A stretch of 64,000 nt of DNA from Vigna angularis (GCF_016808095.1 NC_068971.1:48544131-48608130), one strand, 5' to 3'. Counted from the stretch's first letter, positions 23,601 through 38,384 are shown. Program-made: numbers and translations. The notes: generated by a model from the letters alone, not told the origin.

Positions 23601-24824
23601 TGTGATACCCAACAAATCCTTTAATTCTCATTCATTTTGTTAAAAAGCTTTTAAAATACGTTAAACTTATATTAGGAATCTGAAAGCCGTGACGGTTGTT
23701 TTTTTGGAAAAACACTTTCATCAATCTAGGGTTTACCCTTTTTTTTTTTTTTCAATTCTAGTAATGTTTATAAAACAGTGTTGGAACTCATTTTTGTGCT
23801 CATTGCATTGGAAAGAAGACTATGGAGAATGAATTCCACTCCATTCTAGATGTTGAACCATTCTAAAAGAATACTAAAATATAACCAAAAAAAATACTTT
23901 TCAAGAACTTGAATTTTAAAATAAAAACTATCAAAAGACCAAACAACTAGGATCAATAAATTTCAAGTACCCGTTAAATACTTCACATAATTTTTTTAAA
24001 AAATAAATTAAATATTTTAGCTGACTTTGTCATTTAACTTGACATCTATATAAAACTTTATTTCTTTTGTATTAAAAGGACACGTTTTCTGGAAGGAGTT
24101 TTTTCTTCTGAAGCTCTAACAGAAGCACTGTTTGCATTCAAAGCCTGGCTCATTTTATGGGCTGAAATTCTTTTTTATTGTTTTTGGTGAAAGCCCAAAA
24201 ATAAAATCTGGCCCACAAAAAGAAAAATGAGCAACAAGAAAACAAACAAAACATCATGCATATTTAAATTATTTGCTGATTATTTCTCTTGTCCATTAAT
24301 CCACCTGACATTTTAAATTCACAGATGGTGGCTGAGAAATCAATGTGAGTGCAGCTGGTGGTAAGACCAGCACCAGCAAGCAAAACAATAATTATACTTA
24401 TTATTAATATCATATCTTATATAATTATTAAAATCAAAGTGTCATAATAATTGTATAGAAAACTTGAAAGATTTTTTGGTATAAAATACTATATAATAGT
24501 AGTGGAATTGTATATAGTCTAAAGAAATTATTCTAACCCAACCGTTGACGAAAATTTAGAATTCACTCTATAAAAACATCTAAAATGTTTTTTTACGTGA
24601 ATTTTAGTAAAACTGGAGACTATTAAACATAAACACAAAAACGCCCTTTTATCTTCCATTTCATCAAGCAAAAAAAAAAAAACGTAATGTTATACTCTTT
24701 TCTATTGATACTTCAATATCTCTAGATTGTTCACTAAAAAAATCTGAAGACAGCTATTTGTTTTATTAGTTCCCCCCTATTTTTATTAGATATTAGAATA
24801 CAGAACATATTAAATTAAACAAGG

Positions 24825-24826
<2 letters not shown>
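20653..24826. other. AT-rich intergenic DNA
   Basis: No gene recognised. Small open frames around 21033-21402 and 21535-21732 have no recognisable product. Confidence 0.5.
22131..22235 (+). mobile_element. Possible TRIM/LTR fragment with primer-binding site
   Basis: Starts TGTTGGAAATCTAAG, similar to small legume LTRs, and is followed by TGGTATCAATCC at 22223-22234, resembling the tRNA-Met primer site next to a 5' LTR. No second LTR was found, so at most it is a remnant. Confidence 0.4.

Positions 24827-24880
<54 letters not shown>
24827..24880. repeat. (TA)n microsatellite upstream of the cyclophilin gene
   Basis: About 26 TA dinucleotides, roughly 140 bp upstream of the probable TATA box. 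Confidence 0.95.
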
Positions 24881-24882
<2 letters not shown>

Positions 24883-25014
24883 GTTAATAGATGTAAACGA
24901 TTAAATACACACTTACAAGATAATTAATTTAATTGACAAAAGATTATTTTTAAAATAAATAAAAGAAATACTTTTAAAATATAAAACTACACATACTTTC
25001 AGTTTTTTCTTTTA

Positions 25015-25026
25015 CATATAAAAAGG
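25015..25026 (+). promoter_or_regulatory. Probable TATA box of the cyclophilin gene
   Basis: CATATAAAAAGG about 90 bp before the start codon, followed by a leader with a short CAGCA repeat (25078-25096). The position fits a transcription start near 25050. Confidence 0.55.
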
Positions 25027-25114
25027 TGCACATCCTTATAACCCCTTTATCTCTTTCGGTCTGGTTCTTCAATATCAGCACAGCACAGCACAGCAAGGGA
25101 AGGTTCGAGTGAGT

Positions 25115-27241
<2,127 letters not shown>

Positions 27242-27572
27242 TCCTTACCCGGAATTACTTTACTTTTCTTCTGATTTTGAGTTCATTTCCCAATGTTCTG
27301 ATTGTCTCTTATTAGTCATGTTAATAATGGGTTTGGATTGTCATTAGTTGCTGCCTAATTTCCCATATTTTGTATGACAAGACTCGTGCTTAATCTTTAG
27401 AACAATAATATTCTCATTTCCATTTCTTTATGCTATTGTTATTTGCGTTTACGTCACATGCTCCCAACAACATGATTTACATTTTTAAGCATCACTGTTT
27501 GTGGGGAGCCAACTGCTATGCACCATGGTTGGGATTGCTCGATAGTAAAAATTTGCTTATTCAAAGCAAAAT

Positions 27573-29461
27573 CTATGCAAGGACCATGGTTTCAACTGCT
27601 TGAGATTGGATTATTTGCTGGTGGTCTCCCTCAACTTCCCATATCTCGGGTAATGCTTCTTTGATGTTATGAATGCTGTTCAGTGCATGGTCAGCTCCCG
27701 GCACCAAATCTGAGCGTCCCACCTGTCGCCAAGGTGGGTAACTTGAGTTAGATACGTACATAAATCATATAGCTATTCGATTTCAAAAATTTCTCAAGAG
27801 GAAACATGAATAGTAAATTATAGCTTACAATAACTGTGTTAAATCCAGCAGCTTTCCCACTTGCAATGTTTCTAGCACTGTCATCAAAAAACAACTGCAT
27901 AGGATGGAAGAGGGAACACCAAATAACTATAGTAAGATATTCCAAGATTAAAGGGCCAAAATGTTGAAATATAAATAAACACACAAAGGCATAATTTGCA
28001 TGCGTCACTTAGTTTATATAGTGTTTGCATTTTTTATCAAAAACGTGCACGCGTGAATAATTTCATGCCATATATGTTAAAATGACGCAGAAGCAACTTG
28101 TAAATGCGTAAGTGATGCATGCTTACTTTTACACTATATGCTAAGCAAAACACATGTAATTGATTGTACCGTTTTCCTTGGGTCTACATTAGCAATCTGA
28201 ATGGCAGCTTCAATGGCTTCAACAGAGGGTTTGCAGAGGATTTGTGTCTTGGAGTTAAAGCATTCACTCTCTACCTGGTTACAATCTTCTTTGTTCAACG
28301 AGTTGCAGTTGCTCCATGCTAGCACGCGATTATCAGTTGGTACATCTTTGTGATCAGGAGGATTAAGCGTTTCAAAGCATATAATACTGTCAAAACATTC
28401 TATCAAGCCCAATCTGTTGAGCACTTGGTGTGCATGAGCCTGATCTGCATTGGTGAATACCTGAGATGGCCATTTCCTAGTCTTAGAATTATATGGAATA
28501 CTCTCCGCTGAACAGACTAATATATAATATTTACACATACTATTTTACGCTGAGGCATGGAAAACAGAAGGTTCCTTAACACTGGATCTGGCTTCAGTTT
28601 CCAGTATGGTAGTCTTCCATGCACGTAGTCATGAAATTCATCATTATCAAATTCATAACCAAAGGCCTGAAATGCATATTCTTGTAAGAAAAGAACGATG
28701 AAGAGGAAACCGAGAAAAATGGGTATTTCTCTACCTTTAGTCCTGCCATAGTTGTCCCATATTCCTTGTAGAAGTCCAGGCAAATCTTTGGTACTTCACT
28801 TTCTTCCATATGCAAGTGTTTTAACATGTACTCTGTAAACAAGATTGGTTTAACTGAAGTACATATTTTGCATATTATCTTGGCACTAGAGGTACTCTGT
28901 AAACAAGGTTGTTTTACCTTCTATGTTCTTCCGACATGCCAAATTGAGACCTGAGCTCAATGGGTAGAGAGTATCGTCCATATCTGTGGAAAAAGTTGGA
29001 ACAATACATAAACAACACTCCCCGTTTTCCTTTGAAATTGTAACAGAATACGTTTGCAATGGCTTGGTTCAGTTGAATGGAGGAGACATGTGATAAAAGA
29101 GGGAAATAATAGCTTGATTGTATCTCCAAAACTCCTCTTTTTTTAGTTTTCTTTCCAATTTATGTAGGAGAAAAAAGCATCATTTTCTCTCTTATTCTGT
29201 CAAAATCAAGTAAAATTCATCAAAAACTGGAATTATCATTCTACACTTTCTAGTCCCTACTATTTGTTTAATTATATCATCACCATCGTAATGTTTGCAC
29301 AGCTTAAAAGAATTGCGCCAAAAAAAATAGTAAATCACGTGCAGTTTCCTAAAATTGTACTGCTCAGGAAACATGTAAGAGCGCAGAAATAGAGTAGCAT
29401 CATTCATACCGAAAAGCAAGCAATCATACTTGTATCCAGCAATCCCCCAAGAAGCATCCAT
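27573..29461 (-). CDS. HAD-superfamily phosphatase, SDT1/pyrimidine 5'-nucleotidase-like (282 aa)
   Basis: Seven exons: 29410-29461, 28918-28983, 28735-28832, 28541-28666, 28170-28460, 27829-27894 and 27573-27722, total 849 bp with every junction GT-AG and in frame. HAD motifs in order: DMDDTLYP (nucleophile and acid/base Asp, about residues 18-25), FTNAD (motif II), CKPS (motif III Lys) and FFDDSARN (motif IV acidic pair). A helical cap lies between motifs I and II, with YKEYGTTMAGL and HGRLPYWKLKPDP, typical of the plant group related to yeast SDT1 and PHM8. Relatives remove phosphate from nucleoside monophosphates or small phosphate esters; the substrate here is not shown by the sequence. 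Exon 5 is long and carries a charged loop. An untranslated first exon upstream of 29480 is likely. Confidence 0.9.
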
Positions 29462-29479
29462 CTCAAACAAATTCTAATC

Positions 29480-32410
29480 TGCATCAACATGCAATAAGTT
29501 TGTCAATTCCAATGTTCACAAAAACCCTGCTCAATAAACCATAGTATGTGTGGAAAATCCATTGAGAAGTATAAGAAATTCAGTATAGGATGCAGAAGCT
29601 GCAACTGTTAGCATCTTAGTAAACATGAAAAACCATATATATGGGACAGGGATCCAAAAGCGTTAATATATATTTTCCTTATGCCATTTAAATTTGAAAT
29701 GCAAATATCATCACTTTCGGTAACTTAATGGTTTCAGTTTGAGTGAAATCATAAAGGTAAATGAAACAGAAATACTACTATATTCCAAAATAAAAAAAGT
29801 TTCTGAGCAAGGTTACCGAAGGTGTTAGTCTATAAGTATTGAGGACTTACTTGGTGAACCAATGAAGAAGATGAAGAGGTATATATATATATATATGTGA
29901 TCCAAACCTCCAATTTCTAGCTATAACAGGTTCCACCTATAAAAACAAACGAGCCTACAGTGAGTTATTTAATGTGGTCGGATACTGATAAACATCAATA
30001 ATGGATGTGAAACAAATAATGAAAAAATAATGAAGGCTACGAACAGGAGAATCAAGGACAAGATATTAATTAGAGAACAGAATAAGAAAGTACAATAATC
30101 GCAAAGAAACGAAACAACACTTGTGTGGTGGCGTGTTTGAAGGTAGCAGGAAGAATTAATTAGATAGTTGCACACTCACGTGAATCTATTTATACGAGAG
30201 CATGCGTGCATGAAACTGTAGAAAGACCCGCCACCAAGTGAGAATGTGCGAGGTGACGATAAAGGGGTGAAATCTGAGGTGGAGAAGATGGAATTTTTTG
30301 CACCACTTGTAATTTTGTTGCTCTTATTCATCAAGTCCACAACTTTCAACTTAGGATTTCGCATTATTTAATTATGATAAATATACGGTCCAATGCATGT
30401 GGCCCATGTGTGTGCTAGCTCAACAAAATCACAATATTAGGCAGCAATCAACCTTCTCCATATATGCATATAAATTTTGTCACACCAATAGGATAATCTT
30501 TTGCTTCTTTGGATGTAGAGATGGGTGGTGAAGATGAGGTTTATTCCTTTTTATGAAGAATATTATAAGCATCAACGTTGTTTTCTGTTACTCAAATCAA
30601 GCATATCAACCTCAACATGTTTTTTACTTTATGCCTTTTGCAACCAAATCAGATACCCAAACTCCTGGGGAATTGTCCAAATGCATGCATCGAATTTTTC
30701 ATTTTTTTCTTTTCTTACTTTTGTATGTATTTTCCTTCGTAGACACTTATGATCACCACAGAACAAATACTAAATAAAAACACTTTTTTTAACGAAAATT
30801 CAAACTTTATTTGACTCCCTTGTAAAGATTAATGAAATACTTAAAAGCAAATTACTGGTAAAAAAAACTTTAAGGAAAATAGTAACAAAGATATTATTTA
30901 ATATTGAAGATAATGACAACATCAAAGTTTCCTTTTCACAATTTATCCCAAAGTATATTATCTCCTAGAGAGTGTAACATATTCGTCGATTCCACTTAGA
31001 AGGAAAAAAAAAAGGCTTAGGTAATATCCCATTCGTTTGTTTTATGTATCAGTGATTGAGCTACACATTTTATTCCTACCAGCACTGACAAAAAGGTAAT
31101 CTTAGGCCAAGAAAATTTGTAGTAACTGATATAAACAAAAAAGTTTGTAACAACAAAACAAAAACTAATTTTTATGTAAATTACACATAGAAAAAAATGC
31201 TTTCTCTTTGAAAGTTTTCTTAATAAATTGAATAGTTAAACATGCATTATAACTTCACATAGAAACACTTACCAAATAAATAATTAATTAACATTTTTAT
31301 TCTGTACATTTGTCGGTTATTTTTATTTCATCTAATGTTTTAAATAGAGTCAGTTGTTCTTTGAATACTAAGATTTTGTGAAGCTATATAGGTCACCAAA
31401 ATGAATTAGTGTATTTGAATAAGACAAGTTATAGAGTTGACGGTGAATCCAGACAAAAGGAGAAATGAAATGCAAAGATGATCCAAACAGAGAAATAGTG
31501 AAGGGGAACCGTAGCCTGCGCAAGAGGTGGTTATGAGGTGCAAAAAGAAGAAGCAGCCCACACAAGGATAACATCCTATGGATCAGGCCCGAATTACCAT
31601 AGGAACCAGCCCATATCCAATCCTTCAAACATTGAATTACCCAATCATCATACTGATACAATTAACAGTAAAAATAGTTTAAAAAACCTTTCTATTTAAA
31701 CAAAGGGATTTTCGCTTGCATAAAATTAAGGATAAAGACTACAAAAACACATCTCTTTTGTTTGATTTAAAAATAATTATAGGACCACATATAATGATTA
31801 TTTCAAGAAATATTAGTACTTTTAGAGTCTACAAAAACACATCTCTTCTGGAAAGCACACTCCAAACGACAATTATTTGTCTTGAAATATAAAATTGACA
31901 AGTCTTAAGCATGTACATTTATATTATTGTTAAACTTGATAGAGCTTAACGTGTTATTTATTTAAAGCTATTAATTCAGCATTTTGATAAACATTAATAA
32001 TATCTTTTAACAGATTAATGAAGTATAATACATGACTAATTCAATGATATTGCTAAGTATAATTTATTTTAAGAAAATTATAAACTTTACATATATTAGA
32101 AATATATATTAAATAAAATGTGACTATTACAAAATCACACATGTATTTAATCATTATATAATTATATTCATTAAATATGCAATATATAATTAATGTTGTA
32201 CACACTTTACTAATATATAGCTTATACAGGTGTTATTTATTTAATATGATACACAATTAATATTCTTTTTGGCGCAGGATATATAATTAATATTACACAT
32301 GTTTTATGAAGATAGTATTATCTAATTATTAAAAGCATAATATTCCCCATTATCTATAAATATAACATATAGTTAATATTGGGCTATTTAATTTACATAT
32401 TTAACACACA
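29480..32410. other. Intergenic DNA with the HAD 5' region
   Basis: The HAD leader and promoter should lie in about 29480-30200; a possible acceptor TGATGCAG sits at about 29479-29486. A short (TA)n run lies at 29880-29896. The remainder to 32410 is AT-rich with no recognised gene; open frames at 30525-30777 and 31368-31661 have no recognisable product. Confidence 0.4.
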
Positions 32411-32414
32411 CAAC

Positions 32415-32895
32415 ACTATTATTTATTATATTTAAGGTATAACTAATATTACGCAGAAATCTATGTATTTAATATATTAAATAGCTTAAAAGATATCAAA
32501 TACAAATAATTCAACTTCCATAAACACTATAAATTGATAATGAAACAATAATTAATTTGACGGTTGAATAATTATATATTATCAAGTGTATATTAAATTT
32601 CGTAAAAATATTAAAATGATAATGTAATAAACATATTTATTACACATAATAATATTATATATTATATTTAATATATAATTAAAATTACAAACAAGCTTAT
32701 GTATATTTAATATATTAAATACATTGAGAAGAATATCAAATAAAAATAATTTAACTTCCATAAACACTGTAAATTGATAACGTAACATTAATTAATTTGA
32801 TGGTTAAATTCTAACTTCATATCATCTTGTGTATATCAAATTTTATAAAAAAATAATGAAATGATAATTAAATTATACATTCAAATATATATTAC
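32415..32895. repeat. Tandem duplication, two diverged copies of about 240 bp
   Basis: The block with 'aacttccataaacact' and 'aattaatttga' occurs at about 32415-32650 and again at about 32653-32895, offset 240 bp, with scattered substitutions and small indels. It is non-coding. Confidence 0.8.
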
Positions 32896-33890
32896 ATAAC
32901 TTTTAATTTTAAAATATATAAATGAATATAAAACAATTTCGAATTGAACTTTTTTTTTATAAATATGATAAATGTAAAATGAACATGATAATTCTTTAGA
33001 GTGATTTTTCAATTAAAGGTTACCTAATATATTTTAGTAGGTTGTGTAACTGTTTTTTTTTTCACAAAAATATTGATGTATGTATTATTAATATCCAGTG
33101 TTGGTTGATGCACCTAAAAATGTATTATATAAATATTTAAATTTGTTAAGATAAATGAATTATATCGCATCCATGTTATTAGAAGAACTAAATTACTTTA
33201 AATTTTAATGGTTACAACTTTTCAGAGGTTGTGTGTAAAAATAATAATGTATTGAGTATCTTCTCAGCTAAGAATCTCTCATGCACTGGACATAGAAAAG
33301 AAAATCTGTCTTATAAAAAATAATGCTTGACAGTGATATGAACAAGTTTTGCAATATAACTATAAAATATTTAGAAGAAAAGTTTTTTTTTTTCATTTGG
33401 GATAATAGTTCTTGTTTGGAATAATTTTTTGAGATAAACACATTTAATTTATATAAAAATATTTTTTTATTTATATTTTTATTATTTAAACTAATGAAAA
33501 CACATGCAGATGTGTGTTCACTTTTTATGATAAGAAAAAATATTTTTAATATTTTTATTATAAATATAACTAATTTTTATAATTTTATTTAAATATTTTT
33601 ATTTATTTTATTAGTTTTAAACATGTGTCTTTGAGTTGATTTTTTTTATGTATTTATTAAAAAAGATTTAGAGGTTGAAAAATTAAATAATAAACATTTT
33701 TAAGTTTATATTAAATTTTGAATACCATGTGAAAACTAATTTATAGGTTTGGAAAGTTAATATTTCTATAAAAATATAAACAGTAAATTTTATAAAAATA
33801 CAAATGATAAATTATGTGCAAAAGCATAGAGTAAACCCTCTAAAAGTATATATGATGTGTGCAAAAATACGTAGAATTGATTCACGAAAA
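32896..33890. other. AT-rich intergenic DNA
   Basis: No feature recognised; mostly A/T runs. Confidence 0.5.
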
Positions 33891-34431
33891 GTATAAATTA
33901 GTGTATGAACAAAATGATTTAATGTGTACTGCTAAACTTGTGAAGCATTAATAAACTTGTTTAATATATGTTGTTAGACTCATCTAATGATTATATGAAC
34001 ACATTCGTCTAATGTTTATTATCAGACTCATTTGTCTGTAAGACTCGTTTAATCAGAAAATAGATAGAGTCACTTAATATGTATTAATAGACTTATCTAA
34101 TATATGCATGAACAAACTCGTCTAATATATGTTGTTAAATTTGTCTAATAAGTATATGAACAAACTCGTATAATGTGTGTTGCAAAACTCATTTTATCAG
34201 TGTATGAACATATTAATCTAATGTGCATTTTTTAACTTATTTAATAAATGCATGAAATAATTCATCTTATGTTTTTTGTTATATTCGTTAGTGTATGAAA
34301 AACTTGTTTAATGAATAATGTTAGGTCAATTTAATATTTTTCACTATATTCATTTAATTCGTGTGTGAACAAGCTTATCTAACATGTATTTGAAGATTTA
34401 TTTAATAAGTGAATGAATATATATTGTCTTG
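33890..34431. repeat. Degenerate minisatellite, left part
   Basis: Imperfect repeats built on 'gactcgtctaatg' and 'atatgaacaaactcgtctaa', spaced about 35-70 bp. The same motif resumes after the solo LTR at 37123-37260, so one array was split by the insertion. Confidence 0.75.
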
Positions 34432-34907
34432 TGTAACACCCTAATATTTTAAAGGGTATTACTGATAGTTAGAGACTAAATTAATTTGATATCTCATATA
34501 AACAATCAAACTTTATTTCAATTACTCCAAAGTACAATACCAAACTTACAAACTTTAAACAATATAGTCTTCACCATTGAAATTTCAACCATAATCTTCC
34601 CAATACAAATTTATTCTTTTTACAAAAATCCCTAAAAGTTTTCCCCACATCTCTCTCATCTCTAAGCTTTTTCAACCGCATCTGCAAAATTATCTAATCA
34701 CATATAACATGAGTTATATGATCATAGTACAAACAAATAAGGGTAAGCCAATCATATCATAAAATCATTAAACTTGTAATAAAAATATTATAATCATGTG
34801 TTTGTGCAATTGATAAAATATCATTATTCCGATGTCATTAATTCATCATTATCAAAATCATCTTCCTCATTTTCATAAACCTTACAAGTGTACCATGCTT
34901 ACTCACG

Positions 34908-35095
34908 AAGCCTTATGGTCAGACCGCTCTCTGCCTACTTCCTTAAGCCTCACCTGTATACTATGTCTTACTTTTTGAAGCCTTATGGTCAGACCTCTCT
35001 CTGCCTGCTTCTATAAATCTTTGAATCATATATTTATGTCAAAGCCTTATGGTCAGACCACTTTCTGCCTGCTTTCATAAACCTCAGGTGTTACT
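34908..35095. repeat. Three tandem units inside the solo LTR
   Basis: 'agccttatggtcagacc' followed by 'tctgcct(a/g)ctt' occurs three times (from 34908, 34977 and 35041), period 64-69 bp. Confidence 0.9.
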
Positions 35096-35177
35096 TTGCT
35101 CATATCAAGCTCTCATGGTATAAATCGCACATACTACTCCTCGTAGTAAACATCATTTCATAAGCAATGATTTCTTA

Positions 35178-35268
35178 TATCCACTCCAATATTTCATCAA
35201 ATCAACATTTCATACCATCTTATCCACTCCAACATTTCATCAAATCAACAATTCATAACCTCTTATCC
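35178..35268. repeat. Two tandem 44-bp units inside the solo LTR
   Basis: 'atccactccaa(t/c)atttcatc' and following bases occur twice in a row with few differences. Confidence 0.8.
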
Positions 35269-36149
35269 GCATAACTCAATCATGTTCATTCTTTAATCAT
35301 AATTTGACAATAACCTATTTTGATGTCAATAAATTAAACATATTGTCAGATATCATACTTCATATTATAAACTCATTTTGACCATAACGAGTATAACTCA
35401 ACATATTTTCACCAATCAAAGATTCATAGATCAGTCAAAACATTTCAACATATCTTAGCAACTCATATTAAAGTCTGAGCTCAATGTAACAATAAATAAA
35501 ATATATATGAGGTTTTTACCATGATAACTTTATGCATCTACAGTCAACTTGTTTTATTTTATTTTCATCCTATTAGAGATCTTTCTTTACCCCAATTGGT
35601 CACCGGAGAGGACCCAGATGTCTGAACGCATCAAACTCACCTTCGACGCCAGCACATATGACTAGTCACAACTGACTGGACCAGGCCAGGGCTGCTCTAT
35701 GATCAGGGATGTGCCAACTCAGGTTTTTAAGGTTCCTCTATCCTACCAACAAAGGGAGGCCCTCAATAATTAACAATTTATTTATTTATCTACCTTGTTC
35801 TCTTATGCTCTAAATCTAATATGCCAAATTTTAATATTTTTACTTCCTCTCACAACAACCTCAAACAGTATTTGTATATCTATTTAATAACCATATACAA
35901 ACTATTACAGAACCCTTACTCCAGACCTTCCAACAAGATCAATTTCAGCCAACAAGCTCATTCAAAACAGATTAAATTCATCACATCACAACATGTACAA
36001 TTTAACAGTTTCAGTTATAACACTCAATATAATAAAAGTCATAAAACAGTTTCGCAAGAGAACACCAGTTCAACATTCGTATATTTATAAATTCATACAA
36101 AAATAATTAGTTGCTCTTACCATCAAAATAACATTAATATAAAAATTCA

Positions 36150-36585
36150 GGGGAAACAAGAAGTTGAATCTGGCAGAGCCGGTTAGACAACTTCTCATCC
36201 TTCCAAAAAGATGCAATAAAAAGAATAGATAAAACAATAAAATTTCTGGGGAAACAAGAAGTTGAATCTGGCAGAGCCGGTTAGACAACTTCACATCCTT
36301 CCAAAAATACAATATAAATAAGAAATAACAGGTATGGGAAAACAAGAAGTTGAATCTGGCAGAGCCGGTTAGACAACTTCTCATCCTTCCAGAAATACAA
36401 TATAAAGATATAAGAAACAACAAAAGCTTTAGGGAAACAAGAAGTTGAATCTGGCAGAGCCGGTTAGACAACTTCTCGTCCTTCCAAAAATACAATATAA
36501 AGATATAAGAAACAATCAAAGCTTTGGGGAAACAAGAAGTTGAATCTGGCAGAGCCGGTTAGACAACTTCTCGTCCTTCCAAAAA
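36150..36585. repeat. Five tandem hairpin-forming units inside the solo LTR
   Basis: A conserved core recurs at 36159, 36257, 36345, 36440 and 36535 (spacing 98, 88, 95 and 95 bp). Each 37-base core begins AGAAGTTG and ends CAACTTCT (CAACTTCA in copy 2), with an inner AATCTGGC/GCCGGTT arm pair around an AGA loop, so it can fold into a nearly complete hairpin. Linkers between the cores are AT-rich and vary more than the cores. Confidence 0.92.
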
Positions 36586-37122
36586 AATACAAAAGAAACA
36601 AATAGATATTCTCATTCAAAATTCAAGACCATACAACAACAAAATACTACATATTCAAGATTTAGGATTAGAGACAAGCAAAGTATAAGAGTGGCTTCCC
36701 TTACCTCTATTCCAGACTTAGTTTCCTCTTCTCAAACCGTTCTCCGGAAACTTCCAGAATTTCCCCTCTTCAACTACAATTTACTCCAACTCTCTTCTCT
36801 CACAATTTCTCTAGAATTTTGGTGTAAATTTCCAGCCTCCCCCCCTTGGCTATTTATAGTAAAAAAACTTTACTATTCATTTTTACTATTCATTTTTACT
36901 ATTCATTTTTTTATTCATTTTACTATTACAAAAATAATTTTTTATTTGCAAATTGGTGAATTCTGATCTCAAAGCTACGTGTAACACTTATCCTTTCCAA
37001 AAATAATTTTTTTTTTACTATTCACTTTTTACTATTCACAATTTACTATTCACAATTTACTATTCACTAATAATTTTTTTTTTCTAGTATCTAACAAATA
37101 TTTTCAAGGATCTTACATCTTG

Positions 37123-37260
37123 TGTATTAATAAACTCATCTAATTTATATGTAGAAATACTTATCTAATGTATATTGTCATTGTTTAATTAATATATGAG
37201 ACACTCATCTAATATTTATTGTTAACTTGTCTAATCAATATATGAATTAATGTTTAACCT
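37123..37260. repeat. Degenerate minisatellite, right part
   Basis: Continues the 'ctcatctaat' type motifs of 33890-34431 directly after the target duplication. Confidence 0.65.
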
Positions 37261-38380
37261 AATAAAAATATAAAAAATATCCAATAATAAAATATATTAT
37301 TATAATTTATTATAAAAATAATTTTAATTTTATGTTTACAAAGACAAAATTATTATGTTATTGTAATGTGTAAATATAACTAGTTTTTATAATTTTATTG
37401 TTAATACTTTTATTCATTTTATTTTATAGGTAGTTTTATAATTAAGATAATGATTAACTTTAAAAAATCTGTCAAATAAAAAAGTGGTTAAATTAAAAAA
37501 AACATTTACTTAAAGGTTGAAATTAAGAAAATAATTATTTTATTTTAAAAGTAACAACTCTAATGTTTGACTTCTAAGAGATGTTCTAAAATATCATTTA
37601 TTGTCATTATGAAAGTTTTAGAAACTCCTTATAACGTAAATTAACTTTAGTGCATTTTGTCATAAAACATAAATACGTTTTATTAAACAAATGAAGACTC
37701 CTCACTCCAGAGATCTACTATTTTCAAAGATTAGGTTAACAGGATTTAAATAAAACATCAAAATAATTTAAGGTGTGAAAAGAAGAATTCAGATAAAAGT
37801 CTATTAAAGTGACCGGTCCGTCACGTTTTTTAACATGATAGTTGTTTAAAATAATTATTAAATATATATATTTATATTTTGAAATGTCCATCAGAAACAC
37901 TCATCAACATTTTGATGAAAATTAAAAAATTGCTAAAAATATATATTTATTAGGACTCTGAAACGATTAGCAGGAAAATCCATCAATATATAGGAAGTTT
38001 AAAATAATATTAAATTAAGATTTAATTATTTTGAAATACTTGCAGGTATGATTCATGAATCATAAAGCGGTCTCATAACTTTAATTATTTTCCAGTTATT
38101 GTCTTGAACATTCCACATTAAGGAGAAAATGGTTTGGACAAAACATCCTCACCCACAAGGCAACAAATGCAGATCATAGAGCACATGGAAAATTAATTAA
38201 GACAAAAGCAAAAAGGGACCGACAGAGGTATCCTTGGTGAAGGGGGGGGTGTCGGGGCGACTTACCAGCTACATGAGATACATGTCTCATTCCAATTTAT
38301 CGGCGATAAATGAGAAAAAGCCCTATTTAATAACTTGAGCTGTAGTGTAGTGAATAAACCAATACCCAAAACCCACACTG
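37261..38380. other. Intergenic DNA upstream of the pectin acetylesterase gene
   Basis: No gene seen. The last 250 bp are GC-richer and should hold the promoter, including a C/G run at 38240-38258 and the two inverted repeats listed next. Confidence 0.5.
38267..38311 (+). promoter_or_regulatory. Two neighbouring inverted repeats in the PAE promoter
   Basis: ATTTATCG-G-CGATAAAT (38295-38311) is an exact inverted repeat containing GATAA on both strands. A second inverted repeat (TGAGA...TCTCA) lies just upstream at about 38274-38289. Protein binding is conjecture. Confidence 0.35.
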
Positions 38381-38384
38381 TGTT

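Larger units (their letters stand above)
34432..37117 (-). mobile_element. Solo LTR, about 2.7 kb, probably Ty3/gypsy (Tekay-like)
   Basis: The block starts TGTAACACCC and ends GATCTTACA, so it has TG...CA ends, and TCTTG flanks both sides (34427-34431 and 37118-37122), a 5-bp target duplication. In minus orientation it reads TGTAAGATCC to GGGTGTTACA, a pattern common for long gypsy LTRs of legumes. A TATA box (TATAAATAGCC, about 36852-36862, minus) lies 260 bp in, as in an LTR promoter. No gag-pol, primer site or second LTR was found inside, so it is a solo LTR left by recombination rather than a full element. Family assignment is from pattern only. Confidence 0.85.

Noticed and set aside
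36085..36519. Open frame of 144 codons with a repetitive protein
   Set aside because: It is a translation of the tandem hairpin units in the solo LTR; the repeats have no start, domain or codon pattern that suggests a real protein.
36150..36585. CRISPR-like appearance of regularly spaced palindromic repeats
   Set aside because: The units lie inside a plant LTR, the 'spacers' are AT-rich and related to each other, and no cas genes exist in this nuclear context.
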